Of a stretch of 64,000 bases of DNA, positions 11,711 through 26,300 are shown piece by piece. The stretch is from Echinostoma caproni. Lineage: Eukaryota > Platyhelminthes > Trematoda > Plagiorchiida > Echinostomatidae. Position 1 is the stretch's first letter. The number at the start of each line of letters is the position of its first letter. A program made the translations under genes and the position numbers. The stretch is taken from the NCBI GenBank assembly GCA_900618425.1, contig UZAN01039370.1:110044-174043 (forward strand), read 5' to 3'. Below the pieces are notes generated by a model. The model was not told the DNA's origin and did not search any database. It worked only from the letters and a program-made list of their open reading frames with translations.

Positions 11711-14700
11711 GTGTTATTATTGTCGATGGGACAAAACTTCATATTATTTTTGAGAATCGTATTTACCCGCAATTCATCAGTCTACCAAATAACTATTTTA
11801 CAAATCGCTTACAGTATACTACATATGAGGATCACAACTCTTCACCTTTAACTTCCACTAAGGATTTCTTTAAAATAGTATTCTTTTTGTTCTCAAACTA
11901 TACTTCTGATGATTATTCGCTCGGTAAAAATGCTGATAATTTTGTGCTTCGCATAAAAGTTTGCAATTCGTCCATGTACTCCAAAGTAATGCATAACATT
12001 TCATGGTTCATCGATTCGTCTACACATCACAGTCTTCAAAAGAATCCTTTCAATTGCAACGACGTCTTACATTTTGCTGAAAGGTGACAAATATATTGAT
12101 ATACTAGCTTCTTTCTGATATGTTCATTGAGAAAATGGAAGAAGAGGTTTCCAGAGCGTGCTCCGTCAAAACCTTGGAGCGACCATTTTCCAAAGCTTTG
12201 TGCCACTTAAGGTAAGAAAGAACCTCGTTCGCTTCCTAACGGACAGGAAAAGAAAGACCTGTAGTAAGGACGCACCAGAAGAAGAGCTCCTCCAAGTCAA
12301 GTCAAGCCAAGTCAAGTATTGGCTTTATACACCCCGAAAGGTGGATATTCAGCAGTCACCTAGTCAACCAACATTTATCGAACAAAATTATTGCAGAACT
12401 ATCGTAGGCAAGGAAAAAAAGAAAATAATTTACAATATGAGTGAGTTTAGTTTCGAAACGATGTGTTCTGGACTGACAAGAAAACAGGCAAGATAGGGCA
12501 CCACAGAAGACCGATAGGCGGTCGTACGAGCAAATATACGAGACCGAGCGTAAAACAAGGACACACTTAATCAGATCCCAATATAACGCATGTGAAGGGT
12601 TGTCTATGCTTTTCGTGGATGACGAAAAGCATGACTTTGTATGCTGTGAAATGATGAAGTGACAGACAGTTTCACGACAAATCCCGCTACCCTTTTATAC
12701 GCGTTAATGATCTGGAAAGCATTTGAAAGTCCTTTAGAACATCTTTGGAAAGATTAATAAGGAATCGTACAATCATAGCGGCAAAATACAAGCAAAGGAA
12801 ACATTTAATCAAGAAGCGAGGTACGGATAGTGTTTCCAGTCGTAAGACATAATATCAATATTTTCACGTAATGGGAACCTAGAACCATTATTCAAAAAAT
12901 GGTTTAGTACATGGAGATCACTTTACAAAACACCGAGATTAAGAAAATATCTGTGTTCATTTATTTATTCGTTAAAGAGGGAGGGGCAGAGCACCAGATA
13001 AGTTCATACAAAGAAGATTATCCTATGCAATCTATAAGAATTTCTTTGTATCCGAGCTTCGAGGTTTGTTCTCGTTCACGTTGATTGCGAGCTCGCTACT
13101 AAAGAATAAAGTCCAGACTCTGCGGTCCTATTCTGTTAAAACACATTTTATTGTTCCTGTGGGACAACGCACATAGGCCGCACGGTCAGGTGATGGTTCG
13201 AACGGATTCATAAACACCCTTTTGCCTGACCGAAAATTGGAGCGATTAAGCCTCTCAGCAGTGCGGTGAATTCACACCTAGCTGAAACAAATTTCACCGT
13301 GGACTTGACCAAGGCTTTTCACCTCCCTCCCACGTATAAATTTCGTGGGTGATTATCGAGGCTAGTTTGCCTTCGAATGCTGGCCACAGCGGAAGCGATG
13401 GACATTAGTCTGCACAACCTTCTTCTATATGCCATAAAACAATTTGTGGAAAGATTTTCCACTGCTGCAACAAAAATGTGCCTGTCGATTCACATCAAGC
13501 GGTCGCTTTGTGCATCTCAACGGGTGAATATTTGGTAGTAGTATAACCACTGAACATCAAACAATATGGTCCATAAAGTTACCATTGAGAAGACTAAACA
13601 GCAAGAATTTAATGACAATGTCACGGCAATACAAACCAGATTAACTTAAAAACAGATCATCTGTTCGCATCGTTGTACGCATAACTACGTATTCAGATAG
13701 AAAGGCTGGAGGAGAATGCACAAGTGTTACTAAGGTCGGCATCAAAGTGGAATATAAGTCAAATAAAATCTTCTTCTAGAATGATTCACAAGTATTCCAG
13801 TGATAAACTACCACACGCCGTATCACGTACTCATGGGTTTACATCGAAAAAGCCTTCAGTGATCTGCAGGTGAGTGAGTGGATGAGACCATACACCTCTG
13901 GAAACACTGGTTCTCGTCTGATCACCGAAGTTAAGCAACGTCGGGTCCAGTTAGTACTGGCTTAGTTGACCGGCTGGGAATAACGGGTTTGAGGCCGTTC
14001 CACGCTTCTAAAAGCCTCAATATGGTAGGAGGTGGGTGTCTAGGGTTCCGCATGGTCACTCTTCTCTTGCACCTCGCGAAATGCTACCATACGACCAATG
14101 GTCTCAACCAGCCTCTACTGAGGAAGCCCTACTCGCTACCTTCTCGTGCGGAGGTGTTTTCCCACCACTGGTAGTTCATGTAAGGGAGTTGGCCAAAACC
14201 TCCTACTCCAAATCAACTATGAGGAGGCGTAAGAACCACACACGCAATATCTGGTTGTGGCAGTGGTCACCAGCTCGATTGGGCATCGAGGTGTTTTGGG
14301 CACCTTGGACGTTTGACCCCGTCCAAAGGGCGTGTGACCCGATGAACTGGACATCGGCTCCCAATAAATTGCGGTTTTCACACATCACCCCGCTGCCTTG
14401 CGGGTCAGGCTTTGGGTAGCCAGAGGCTCCGGTTGTGGATTCTTCAAGAAAATTCACCTGACTAGGCCTCTGCAACCTGGCAGTATTCGGTCAACATGCA
14501 AGTTATGGGACGTTTTCCTTTTTCGTAAGGATTATTGTGCCATGATTTGTTTTTCTAGATTCAGATCTATGTGATAGTATGAAAAGATAGGTGAGTTTAG
14601 GGTACTGGATGAACAGAGCGCACAATTGAAAACCGTGTAGTTCATAGATGAAATTGAAAACGGATCAAACCAGTTGACCCCATGGANNNNNNNNNNNNNN

Positions 14701-17700
14701 NNNNNNNNNNNNNNNNNNNNNNNNNNNNNNNNNNNNNNNNNNNNNNNNNNNNNNNNNNNNNNNNNNNNNNNNNNNNNNNNNNNNNNNNNNNNNNNNNNNN
14801 NNNNNNNNNNNNNNNNNNNNNNNNNNNNNNNNNNNNNNNNNNNNNNNNNNNNNNNNNNNNNNNNNNNNNNNNNNNNNNNNNNNNNNNNNNNNNNNNNNNN
14901 NNNNNNNNNNNNNNNNNNNNNNNNNNNNNNNNNNNNNNNNNNNNNNNNNNNNNNNNNNNNNNNNNNNNNNNNNNNNNNNNNNNNNNNNNNNNNNNNNNNN
15001 NNNNNNNNNNNNNNNNNNNNNNNNNNNNNNNNNNNNNNNNNNNNNNNNNNNNNNNNNNNNNNNNNNNNNNNNNNNNNNNNNNAAACGGATCAAACCAGTT
15101 GACCCCATGGATGAAGAATTCTTCGAGTTATCTGATGAATGTTTCCTTCTTCATCTTTCGTTTCAAATTTGCCCGAGAGAGAAAGATCAACCCGGTAAAT
15201 GGCATCGCATTGGCCACCATTCAAAAGCAATATGGTTTTCTAATAACACTATTTGGAATCATTGTGTGGTTTCGTTTAGCACGCATATTCACGGTTCTCG
15301 TTTAATCACGATGCACTATAGTCTGGGATGATATGTTTGGGTAGGATAAGTAGAATACGGCATTCTGCGCACATGCACTGGGAAACTTAGAAGTTCTTGC
15401 AGGTGTATGAGAAGAGATGGTGAACGAGAGAACTGGGGGGGGAGGGGGGTAGACTAGCAACGAGAATGCTTTGATCTCCGGACGGCGTAAATTGCTAACG
15501 GTGAGAGGCGTAATTGCTCATCAATTCTATTGGGCGAGGTTGGACGTTAATAAACGCTTAGTAAAGCAATTAAAACAAATTCGCATGGTTTTGGAGCTGA
15601 AAACCCATAAAATACTGTAAAGCTTTGGGTCTTGTCAGCTAGACACTAACAAGCTGAGCCTGAACTGTCTTCAAATTTTTTCCATGCATTTTGACTAGTT
15701 TTGTAATAACATGTGTGGAACATGTTAAAATAAAACTAAGAATGAGTATCACCGAAATCCCCTCGGATGGTAGACCGACACAGTTAGAACTCCGAAAAAA
15801 TGTGGAGACTATTTTTTACTTTTTTTCCAAATGATTGAACAAACTATATTCCATTGAGTTCTCTCAGAGATACGCACGTACACAACTTGATCTTTTTGTA
15901 GGAAGTAGTAGACGAATATCAAGACTAGTGGAGATTTCGCTAGCAGAATGAAATAAGGTCATTTCCTTGACAAAATCAGTGCACCTGTGACATACTTGTG
16001 TGTAAAAGTAGGCTGGGTGATCTAACATCTATCACTTTGCTAACTGATATTATTTTAGAATCAGGATTACTCAACAACGGACCACAAAAAGGTATTCTTT
16101 AAAATGGACTCTATGTGAATTCTGCCTTGGCATAATCTATGCAACGTAGATCCGTTTCCGTTTCTATTCAATAATGCTTATTTTTCAGTTTTTCCGAGGA
16201 TAGTTTCTGACAATCTTTGTTGGAGCAAAGCATATTGGACGCTCAATGGCACTGCGTCCCTCCGGCTTGTTAGTTAGCAAACGGGCCAAGCAAGTGTACT
16301 TCTCATAGCATCTGGAGTTACTATACACTTTATAAAACAAATGTTCTATTGATCGCCGGTTTACCATTCTCAGCCATCGTGGATTTTGCGTGAAATAGTT
16401 TTGAAAAAGCAACTGCGAATGGATGCCCCGTGAAGAAAGTCTGTATTCTCCGTGGATCGGTATAAGGTGTTCCCGTTGTTGAGGGTGGAGCTTCCAATGG
16501 TCGCTTTTGGTCTCATAGTGAGTTTGATGCACGCAAATCAATCGTCATCTGTCTCTAAATGCATACAAAAGCCTGTTTGTTTGTCTAATGAAACATATAA
16601 TTGCACCAAAGATAACTCGCCTGTGCTTCCTCTACGTTGAAAATTCGCATGAAATCCATTTGCCTATTGCATTTTTTTAATACACACTTACATGGGCTAA
16701 CCACTTAACGGGATGAACAATAACCAACTAAGATACATCTACATCACAATCCTGTGTTGAATTATATATGATAACCGACAAAACGTCCCAGATTGATGCT
16801 TTCTGTGCATCAGCCGGCGCTCGACCTGCAAAACCTTCCAAGTAAAAATCCCTATCGGCATGTGCCACATCCGACGTTCAACGCCTTGAGCGAATTGCTA
16901 TGCTACTTTAAAATATCATATTTGCCATCTGTATCATACAGCAAGTTAAACATACTTAACCTTTTAAGAAATAACGGACTCCCAAAAGTCCATGCCTCAG
17001 AACATAAACGTCCCTCGTTGAATGGGAGAACAAAACAGGTAACCCAGAACAACATGTCGGAAATATTTGGCTGCCTTATGTTTTATACTCAGAGGAGAAA
17101 GTGAAACTGTTCTTTGTTTTCACCCTATTTTATAAGAACTGATATAAACACGTTCAGCAAGTGAAATAAACAATTCAAACGATTCTCAATAGTCAGCAGT
17201 TGAACCTGAATATGAATAAAATGCAATCAAAACACATGAAAGATCTCCGCAGTTTTATCTTCAATCTAGTTTGTAGTACGTACAACACTGGTTTATCGGT
17301 GCCATTCAGCAAATCTCATGTGTCTATTATCGCATTATTACAGGTGAGCCGTAGCGTATAATCGACACAGTGAGGGCTGACGAGAGATTTTGAGGCTGTT
17401 AATGACCTAACCAAATTGCTCTCTTGGAAATGAGGTTCCAACGAATAGGACAGATAGAAGAACTGAATGATTTGCTTTTTCCTTATTTGTGCTAATTATC
17501 TTAATCAATATATAATCTTGAACAATGTTTGTCACTGTCTCGGGTCGGTGGTGATAAACTTGTCGAGTTCAAATAAAGCTGCTGCAATGTAAATCCGAAA
17601 AGCTCCTTCATTTTTTTCCTATATGAACCGAGTAACTGTTTTATCAGTAGCAAAACGATACCGCTTTGCTGCAAATTTCTTGGCGTTCGTTAATCAACCG

Positions 17701-20700
17701 TCCATTATCCAATGCTCGTTTGTTAATCACAACAAACCAATGGTTTGAGGTCAGCGACTGAACAGCAGTTCAACGAATTACTATTCGTTTATCTATTTGA
17801 ATCACATGAGTTACGTTGTGCGTGTGTGATGATTGATTAGCTTGCTCATAGTCACGAAAGGAAGTGAGCAAGTCTGATCACCGTTGACCAGACAAACATG
17901 TGGTTTTAGTGCTCTGTTGGACAGGTTAACTAAGGACAAAGCTTGATAAGGAGTGTATGAAAACCGAGGAACATGACCGGAGGATTAGTCATAAACGCGT
18001 ACGGTCAAGGTGAATGGTGTATCCTCAGTAGAAAAAAACCTTATTTACCTTTGAGCTGTCAAAAATGGAGGTTTAAAGCTTAAGTGCTCAAAATTTGAGT
18101 CTGACCAGACAATTTAGTTTTCCGATGCCGTATACCATGAGTGTGGATGCAAATTTAAAAGATTTAAGAGATGATGATCCCGATTGCTCATTGGGTTTAA
18201 ATATTTATTTGGCCTAAAATCTGGTTCCTGAGTTCTGGACGCTTGTGTTTCTCGGGTAGACCACCCATATATCTCGTGACTGGCATGTTTGAATTCATAT
18301 TTCACATTGCGAAGTGAAAGAACTGCACACCAAAACATGTTCATCCAATCATGGGAAACGCATAACCCTGATTGACTTATGTTTCCATTCTTATAAATGA
18401 AGACATGCATGTCTGTGACCAAAACAATGATATCTGGTTGATTGATCAGAGAATTCAATAAGGAAACAAGCTTGCTTTAATGTTTGAGCAATTGGTTAAT
18501 CACCGAAACAATTACTCTCCCTAGGGAAGGGAATGATAGAAACAGGCGAGTGGCGTTGGAATTGTATATTAGTAATGCATTCTCTGGAATGTATGTATTT
18601 CTTTTGTTTAAAAGTATAGCCATTGCATTAGTTGACAAGCAGTTGTTGGCTACTATTTGACATACGTAATCGGTACACGTTTATGGACTCATGGAACGGA
18701 CGTTGTAGGTCGTTACAATCGCTCTGCCAGATTATGGACTTTAATATGCTGCACCATTGTAGAGGACTATCTTCGAAACTTCTATTATGGATGTCAAACG
18801 TCACTGGCAAACTGTTCCATTTGGGCAACGTGGATATAAACATTGTTTTCTTATGCTGTTGTGCTGCGCATGAAAGCTACCATAGTTTGAATTATATGAC
18901 TTTAATGCATATACAGAGTCATTAGGCTAATATATTTCTTTCTGTAAAATACAGGAGTCGTTTTATGGTGGTGACATAATTGATGTTTTTTTCTTAAATA
19001 CCAAAACTGACGTTGAAGACCGACCTCAGAAATGGTTTCGAAAAATTACAGAATTTCGAACGTGTATTTGATCCTATGGTTGTCCCAAATTCGTGGTAGC
19101 TGTAGTTTAAGAAAAAAAAACGGCTTCGAATTTAGGAGGCCATTTTCAATAAAACGTGTCGTGTACTGATAATAGTCACTTATCTATCAGAGAAAACAGT
19201 GTAAGGAGCAGACTATAAAACAAAAATCAGTTGTTAGGGAAAATACTGTACACGACATAACTACTGAGAATCAGTGAGGTACTCGGCCAATCAGGCTAAA
19301 AGCTGCTGTTATTGATAATTTATCTAATTTAGTGACAACCGCAAATTCTCGCTGCTCATGAGCATGGCTCAGCAGTACATTCACCTGGTACATGATAATA
19401 TTGTTTCGCGCGATTGCATGATAGCGATTGATTCTGAGCTATTCAAATCTTCTGTTTCTGGTCTTTTGACTCAGTCGTAATACATAAAACTGGTTATAAT
19501 CAAATCACCGTATTTTTGACAATGCGAAGGTAATGAGTATCTGTGAATGATACTTCCTAATCGGTTTCAATGAAAAACTGATTGCACCGATTTCAGTTTG
19601 GGCATTTGAGTCCTGTAAAAATGATTCAATAAGAGTTGCAAAGCTATCCTTCATAATCGTAATAATTTATTTTATGGGGAAACCCGTTGGAAAAGAGGTT
19701 TTTTAGTATCATAGAAGGCGAAATCGGTGAAAACTGCTTAGAAGTCTTGGGTAGGTGGTGCAACTTTATCTATTCCAGAGTACGCTATTTAGAGTGGCAC
19801 ATGAGGATGACAGCTTTCACAAATGCAACTTAATGAGGTACAAGCAGCATTATTATTGCTTATATTTTCGGAGACGTTTACTCACTTTATAAAAAATTGT
19901 CATTACTCGTTCTTAGTCGTGTAAACTAGCATTAAAACATAAGTCATTCATGACCCAATGCAGTATTACTGGTTGTCGTTTCATAATGCGGTTTATTCAG
20001 TTTATTTTTATTTTATGTGAACTGAAGTAAATAATGATGGTTGTTCGCATCAGCTCGATCTGTGTAAATTTGTGCGGGGATGTATTTTTATTGACCCAAT
20101 ATTTTAGGGATTTTTAAGTCAAGAAGCGGCTGTATTACGGAATGAAAATTCAGCCACCACACACAATATTTTGTGGAAATAGCATGTTAAAAAACAGACG
20201 ATGATATGCTGCATATACAAACAAAGGGAAATTTAGCATTGCTTGTTTTTAAGGCTCCCAATGACAAGACGGGCATTAGTAAGAGACCGTACCAGATGTG
20301 GTATTACAGAAGACTTGTACGTTGTGGTGAGTGCTGCCATATGCTTACACTTGGAGTGAGTGCTAGATATAGATATACATTTAGTAAAGTGAGAGTAAAG
20401 TGGATGAAAGGTGACTAAAAGGGTTCTAGTAGCAAAATTTCTGTCAGGCCCAACACACCAATAGTCTCCTGGAAGAATGACACATCTACTTCGAACATAA
20501 TTTAGCAAGAGTTGTTTTTTAATTTGGTCTCACCTTCTTCCATTGCATGACTACCAATTTGACACTTGCAGTGTGTACAGCGTAAATTAGAGTTGTTTGC
20601 AGCAACCTGTCAATTATATGAAAGAGTCAGAGCAAACGAGATCCCGGTCAATATGACGACAGCACTGACGGCGGTGAAGACGTAATGGTAGATACCATAT

Positions 20701-23347
20701 CAAGCGAGTTTTACAAATTCCTTGTACCAAAACAGGTATAGGAATACGGTTACTCTAGCTCGGATGAACTGAATTCCTTTTCGCCTGTTAGCCGAGCCTG
20801 GCATTTCGTTTGCAAACGTTTCATCACCAACCGAGGTGACATCATCAGTGCTTGTGAAGTGGCAGTGTTCCGCTAGTATCCGTTTGTTTATCTGCGTGTT
20901 CCTTTCCGCCGTAAATTTTTGTCCCTTCTTCTTACTGTTTTCCACTCGATTCGCGGTCTCAAGGGTAAGAGGGAAAGGTTGTTTTTCGTCCTGATTCGGG
21001 TTTTCGTCCGTTCTCAGGCCACAGCGTAACATTTTGTTGCGTCATTTCATCCTTGACTTTTACCATCCAACCGCTCGCGCTCGCAACGACGAACCGAGCC
21101 GGACACAGCGAGAACAAGGGAGAAAATAGTCGGTGGAATAGAATATATATAAATGAAACGAGTACAGGCGGAGCACTACCACTGCACAAGCACTGACGAT
21201 GTCACCTCAGCTGATGACGAAACGTTTGCAAATAAATTGTGAAGCTCTACGAACAGGTGAAATGGAATTCTTTGTGCCATTGAACGTTTTCACTTCCAGA
21301 CTTCAACCGAATGCTCAACATTTATCGGAAACTCATAGAATGCAATTTATTCATTTTATACACAGCGAATAGAGTAACTGTATACTTAGAGACAACTTTG
21401 AATTAGTGATGCAGACTACGTGGCATGCGGACACTGGTAAAGCAGATGAATGAGATGTGACAAATTCTTGAATTCGGATGTTAGATTTTGAATAAGCATT
21501 TTATATCCAGCAATAGACTGGTTGCTTTTGATTTTGCGAATGCTTATAAATTCCGAGAAGGGCAATATCTTACGTTCCATATCACTTACCTTATGTCAGA
21601 AACGTCATTTTCAAAGCTTTATTAGCTGCAGTAGTTTGTGAGATTAGGCCTAAGGGCTGCAGTCGAGTTAATGTGTTGTAAATGCATATTGTCAACGGGT
21701 GACCATGTAAACGTTGATTGGGCAGCAGTTATTGGAGGTTCATTGACTTTACCAATAATCCTGCACTCACCATTATATTAAAATAACAGTCATTTTGGCG
21801 TGCATGACACCTTACAAAAAGAGAATCTGCTGTATTTTAGCTTCCTCAAACGCTTATCCCTAGGCACAGATACAAAATCCTTGAAAGAATTATCAAATTT
21901 GGCCAAAAAGAGGTTTTCTTTTGAAAATATTAAGCTATTGACCTTCTCTTTGTGACCTCTGTGAACAAACTGGAACTAAACGTGCAAACTTTTGGAATCA
22001 GCTCGACCGTTAAAAGTACATATTTTCAAAAGAAAGAGTTTACATTAGACCACCATTACAATCGAACGGATATTTCCTTTGTCTTTTTAGTCTGCTTTTA
22101 CTGTCTGCCTTCTCTTTGCGAATGAAAATTCAGTTATTCTCGAGGAGTTGCATTAATCCAGGCCCTGCTCAAACGGTCGAATTGTAGTGCTTGCAAATAG
22201 AACCATCGTGAGAAGGGATTATACCGGTTTCTATTCCCGAGGAAAACGAAAAGTGACAATTAAACTCCGAGGTGTAAATGGTGAGATCGTATATTCGAGG
22301 GTAAAACCGTTGTACTGTGTGCGTGTTTTTTGGGTAGATGAAATAAAACTGACATCAGTAAATGGGGTTACGAATAAATAAATAAGAAACATCAGATTGT
22401 TTGCATCAGTTAACCTCAGTAATCCGGAAAGGTGAAATAAGCGGTTTATTCCTTGGACTAATACACGTTTTCAATGATGGTACAGTGACCCTAGTTCTGA
22501 CTTATGAGTGGGTATATTGGGTATATTTTACTGCCGTTGGGCATATTTTGAAAAGAATGCGGGTGAGGAAATCATGGATAAATGGAGTATGCCTTATGTC
22601 AAATCAAATGATGGAGATACCTCTGAGGTATTCAATAAAACAGTCCACTTCAACAAACGTGAATAACAGTGTTCTGTGCCAGGTTGTCCGGCTATCCAAA
22701 GGGATGACCTGCTGAGCATGCAAAACAATAACCAATTTGGATGAAAGATTTCCCATTCAATTTCGTGTACTACTTTTAGAAACTGAACTGCGTTATGAGT
22801 TTAACATACTTTGCTCGTCACTCACCGCACTACATGCCTCAAATGCAAAAGAAAATATTGCATTCAAGTTTACCTTTTGGAACACCTACCTCACGGGCAA
22901 ACATGCTCAATACCGTGGAAGTCTTAATGAACCTGTGGGTGATGAAGTGTATTGGAATTCAGAGCGCATTTGCTAATGAAGACTGTGAGGTACAAATTTG
23001 ACCTACAACATCTCTAGGTTTGAGCCAAGCTTCCGTATAAAACTATCACATAGAATCTGGGTAAACGTAATTTATGCAGATGCACGAAATTCAACTAAGA
23101 AACGTCAGAAATCAAATAAGCAAAAGCACAGGTTATTTCAGGCTGCCAAATATAGGATTTTCCTAATAATGAAATAGCTAAGGTAACTCGTGTTGCTTAC
23201 GCATCGAGTGCACAGTGAAATGAAAAAGCAAGGACGATCCATAATTGTCGATCTGATGTAGACGTAGTTTAATCAAGATGCAAAGTGACTGAGTGTTGAT
23301 AACACTTTGTTAATTGGGCATACGAATGCTGAGTACCAAGCTTCAAT

Positions 23348-23383
<36 letters not shown>

Positions 23384-26300
23384 AATGGTGATTGACTGCT
23401 ATGAAAGTTAGAGTAAAATCTTGAAACATATTGCGAAGTGATAAACGCTGTTAGAGATGAAATAAAATGTTAGATGCTTTCAAAATTGGTACCGTTGTGA
23501 CAAACACGAATCTGGGGTGAATAATCCATATACCATTGTTTGGAGTACCCAAGCTTACGATAGATTTTGAGCGTGGCTCAGGATTGTCTACTTACTGAAT
23601 CATTTCTCGTCTAGTTCCGTCGGTAAAGTATGAAGTTGGATTGATGAAACAATCTAAAATTAGGGTTGACAAGTAATTGGAAAAAGAGGAATGTATGAAT
23701 AAGTGCGCGGATGAAAAAATCAAGATATGAAAGTGATTGACGAGATTACGTTGCCATTGTTTATTACTTTACAGTCCATGATCAGCGTGTAAATTCATTC
23801 CACAAAACAGTTAAGGATAGGTGCTTCATGTGCAACAAAACCATTTTAACTGATGACGCTTAAACGGTTGCAGTACAAAATAATATGTCGTACATAAGGG
23901 TCCTAATGACTTCCACATGTGTCCGTAAATTACAATGGTATATTTTTTAAAACATCTCAAGGAAAAACATTTGCAGTTTGCCGTTTCGTCAAGATTCATG
24001 CAGATGCAAAAATCGCTTGCCTCTTGCATTACGAAGGTTCTACTGAACATCTTGTGCATTTTTGATTTCTTGGTGAGTATCACAGCAGAGTTATAAACTA
24101 CATGACAAAAATTGACTAAACGAGACAATTCGCTCCTATATCAAACGATTTGTACCAAATAACGTTGGAAATCCAATCAACGTCTTATCTAGAGAATGCA
24201 TGTATTTTGAAGAATACTCTCACAAGTTTATTCATGTAGTAGTCTCAAATATCGTTCTTGATAAATAGTTATCCTTAGATAACGTATTTTTTCCGAGGAA
24301 CAATTATTAGAAAACTGGCCAGCCTAAACTGGATTTTGACAATTACCGTTATTTTATTATAATAAGGATTCCTTCGGAGAACTATAAGCTGCAGATTTTC
24401 TGTGGGCGTTCACTGTACAACCAATCCATGTTTCTAATAACTATAATGAAAGCACTACACAAATTGAGGAGTTGTCTAGTTTGACTTGAGTTGAAATTAG
24501 AAAGCATACATAAAACCGCTTCATGATGATTGTCGCTGTTCGGCACATTTTTTTCCTCTTTAATACGTCAAAGGATCCCAAATTTCAATTTCAAACCTAA
24601 CCTACCGCTATCGTAATCACCTTTTGAGGTTAGCTAAGCAAATAAAAGATAATTATACATTTATAGAAAATCATGAACTCTGATAACGCAGTGCCTAGGA
24701 ATTTGAAATTTACAAAAGCTTCCTTGTAGATAAATGAATAATGGTTATTATATAGAACAGAAAAAATAAAGTACACTGAAGCTGAAAGCTCTGCATAGAT
24801 TCAAATCAATGCTTTATATGATATCAATTGATATCGAGAACCGTAAACAACATATTTTGTACTGTGTTCTATGGGATAACAATAATGTTTATTGCTTTAT
24901 ATATAAGAAAGGAACCACTGTTTGCGGAGTACATGTAATTGGCAGTGATATACGATCAAAAAAAATTATCAAAATTTGAAAGTGAGTACGAAATAACTGA
25001 ACGAAAAAGATAAACAGTGAGGCAAGTAACCGAGTTTGTTTTAATAAAACGTGTATTATTTAAATTATGTGTGAGGGGTGTCAATCCCACCATCGTAAAC
25101 ATCGGAAATAATATGTCAAAGTATATTTCATGGGTTTCGTAATTTATACCCTTCTCTAAATATAAAAATTGCCAGGAAGAGGATTTCTATAGAAATGTAA
25201 AACGTAGACTTATAGCTTCTTCTACACAGCGGGTGATGCTCCGCCTGAGAATCAAGTTTCTGCGTTTGATGTAACAAAATGGCTATTTAGTCAAGTAAAA
25301 CTAATTTGTCAAGATAATACCCATACCAATAGACATTGTGGAATTAAGACCCGTTGTTTGAACTGATTTTCCAGTTTTCAAGCTAATATAATAAAAGGAA
25401 TCTAGTAGTTGGTTGGCATGTTGTCGCGACTCAGTAGGCACTCATTATAATGTAAGGGGTTCCCCTGAAACATATTCAAAACGCATTCTATTTAATAACC
25501 ATGGTTTGAACCCATGCATATTATCAGCTGAGCATCAGACGGATGGAAAAATATACAATTTGTTTTCTTGCAAAATATTCACGTGAAAAATAATTCTGTG
25601 CATCATACATTGTTAACTATCGAACATGTAGCTCGAGAAAATCATTTCAGGATAACCACATCTGTGTAATGGTGCACGTATCTCCTCCATTTGCTTGGCT
25701 GCATTCAATTGAACGTAAGCAACAAATTGTTCTTTCTCCTCCATGGTCAGTTCATCCAAACCACGGGAGGATTTCACAGACTTTAGCTACATTTCGGGTA
25801 CACTCCTTAATACGGTATCTCAATCATAAAGCGCTTTGGGGACTTAGAGACACATTAATGATGCTCATTCAATTTCGTCTTAAAGCAGTTTGATGTTGTT
25901 TAGGATATTCCAGGTTTGATATGCACTCATTGACACACATTTGTCATAGACAATTGCGTATGAATCTTACATAACTGTTACGTTCACGGATTGTGTTAAC
26001 CGTTTCATTTATCCCACAGAACACATTGAGAACAACGGCAGGGGTGAACAGGCACGTATTGATTTATTTGTAATGACGTCATTCTATGTCGTCAACTATG
26101 ATTAATAATAAGAACAAATAGGGAATGAGAGGGTTCGAGTCCTAATAGTTCAGCTCTGGTTCCAGTCATATGTGCATGTGTGCTTGTGTGAAATTGATTA
26201 CAGTGTCAACAGTTCAAGTGATTGGAAACGTGTTAGGGTGAATAAAGTTGGCCAGGGAAAACTAAGTGGTTGCAAAAGTTTCTTTTGGGCGCTTCAGCGG

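Noticed and set aside
12212..12496. Extension of the frame beginning at 12158
   Set aside because: It reads through a consensus GTAAGA donor into low-complexity sequence; only the first 57 nt are supported as an exon.
14665..15305. Open reading frames spanning the N gap on both strands
   Set aside because: They consist almost wholly of undetermined residues and only reflect the absence of stop codons in Ns.
16185..16541. 118-codon minus-strand frame
   Set aside because: No domain or splice support, and plus-strand frames overlap it.
17366..17400. CTGACGAGAGA as a further hammerhead start
   Set aside because: No GAAAC follows at stem II distance on either strand.
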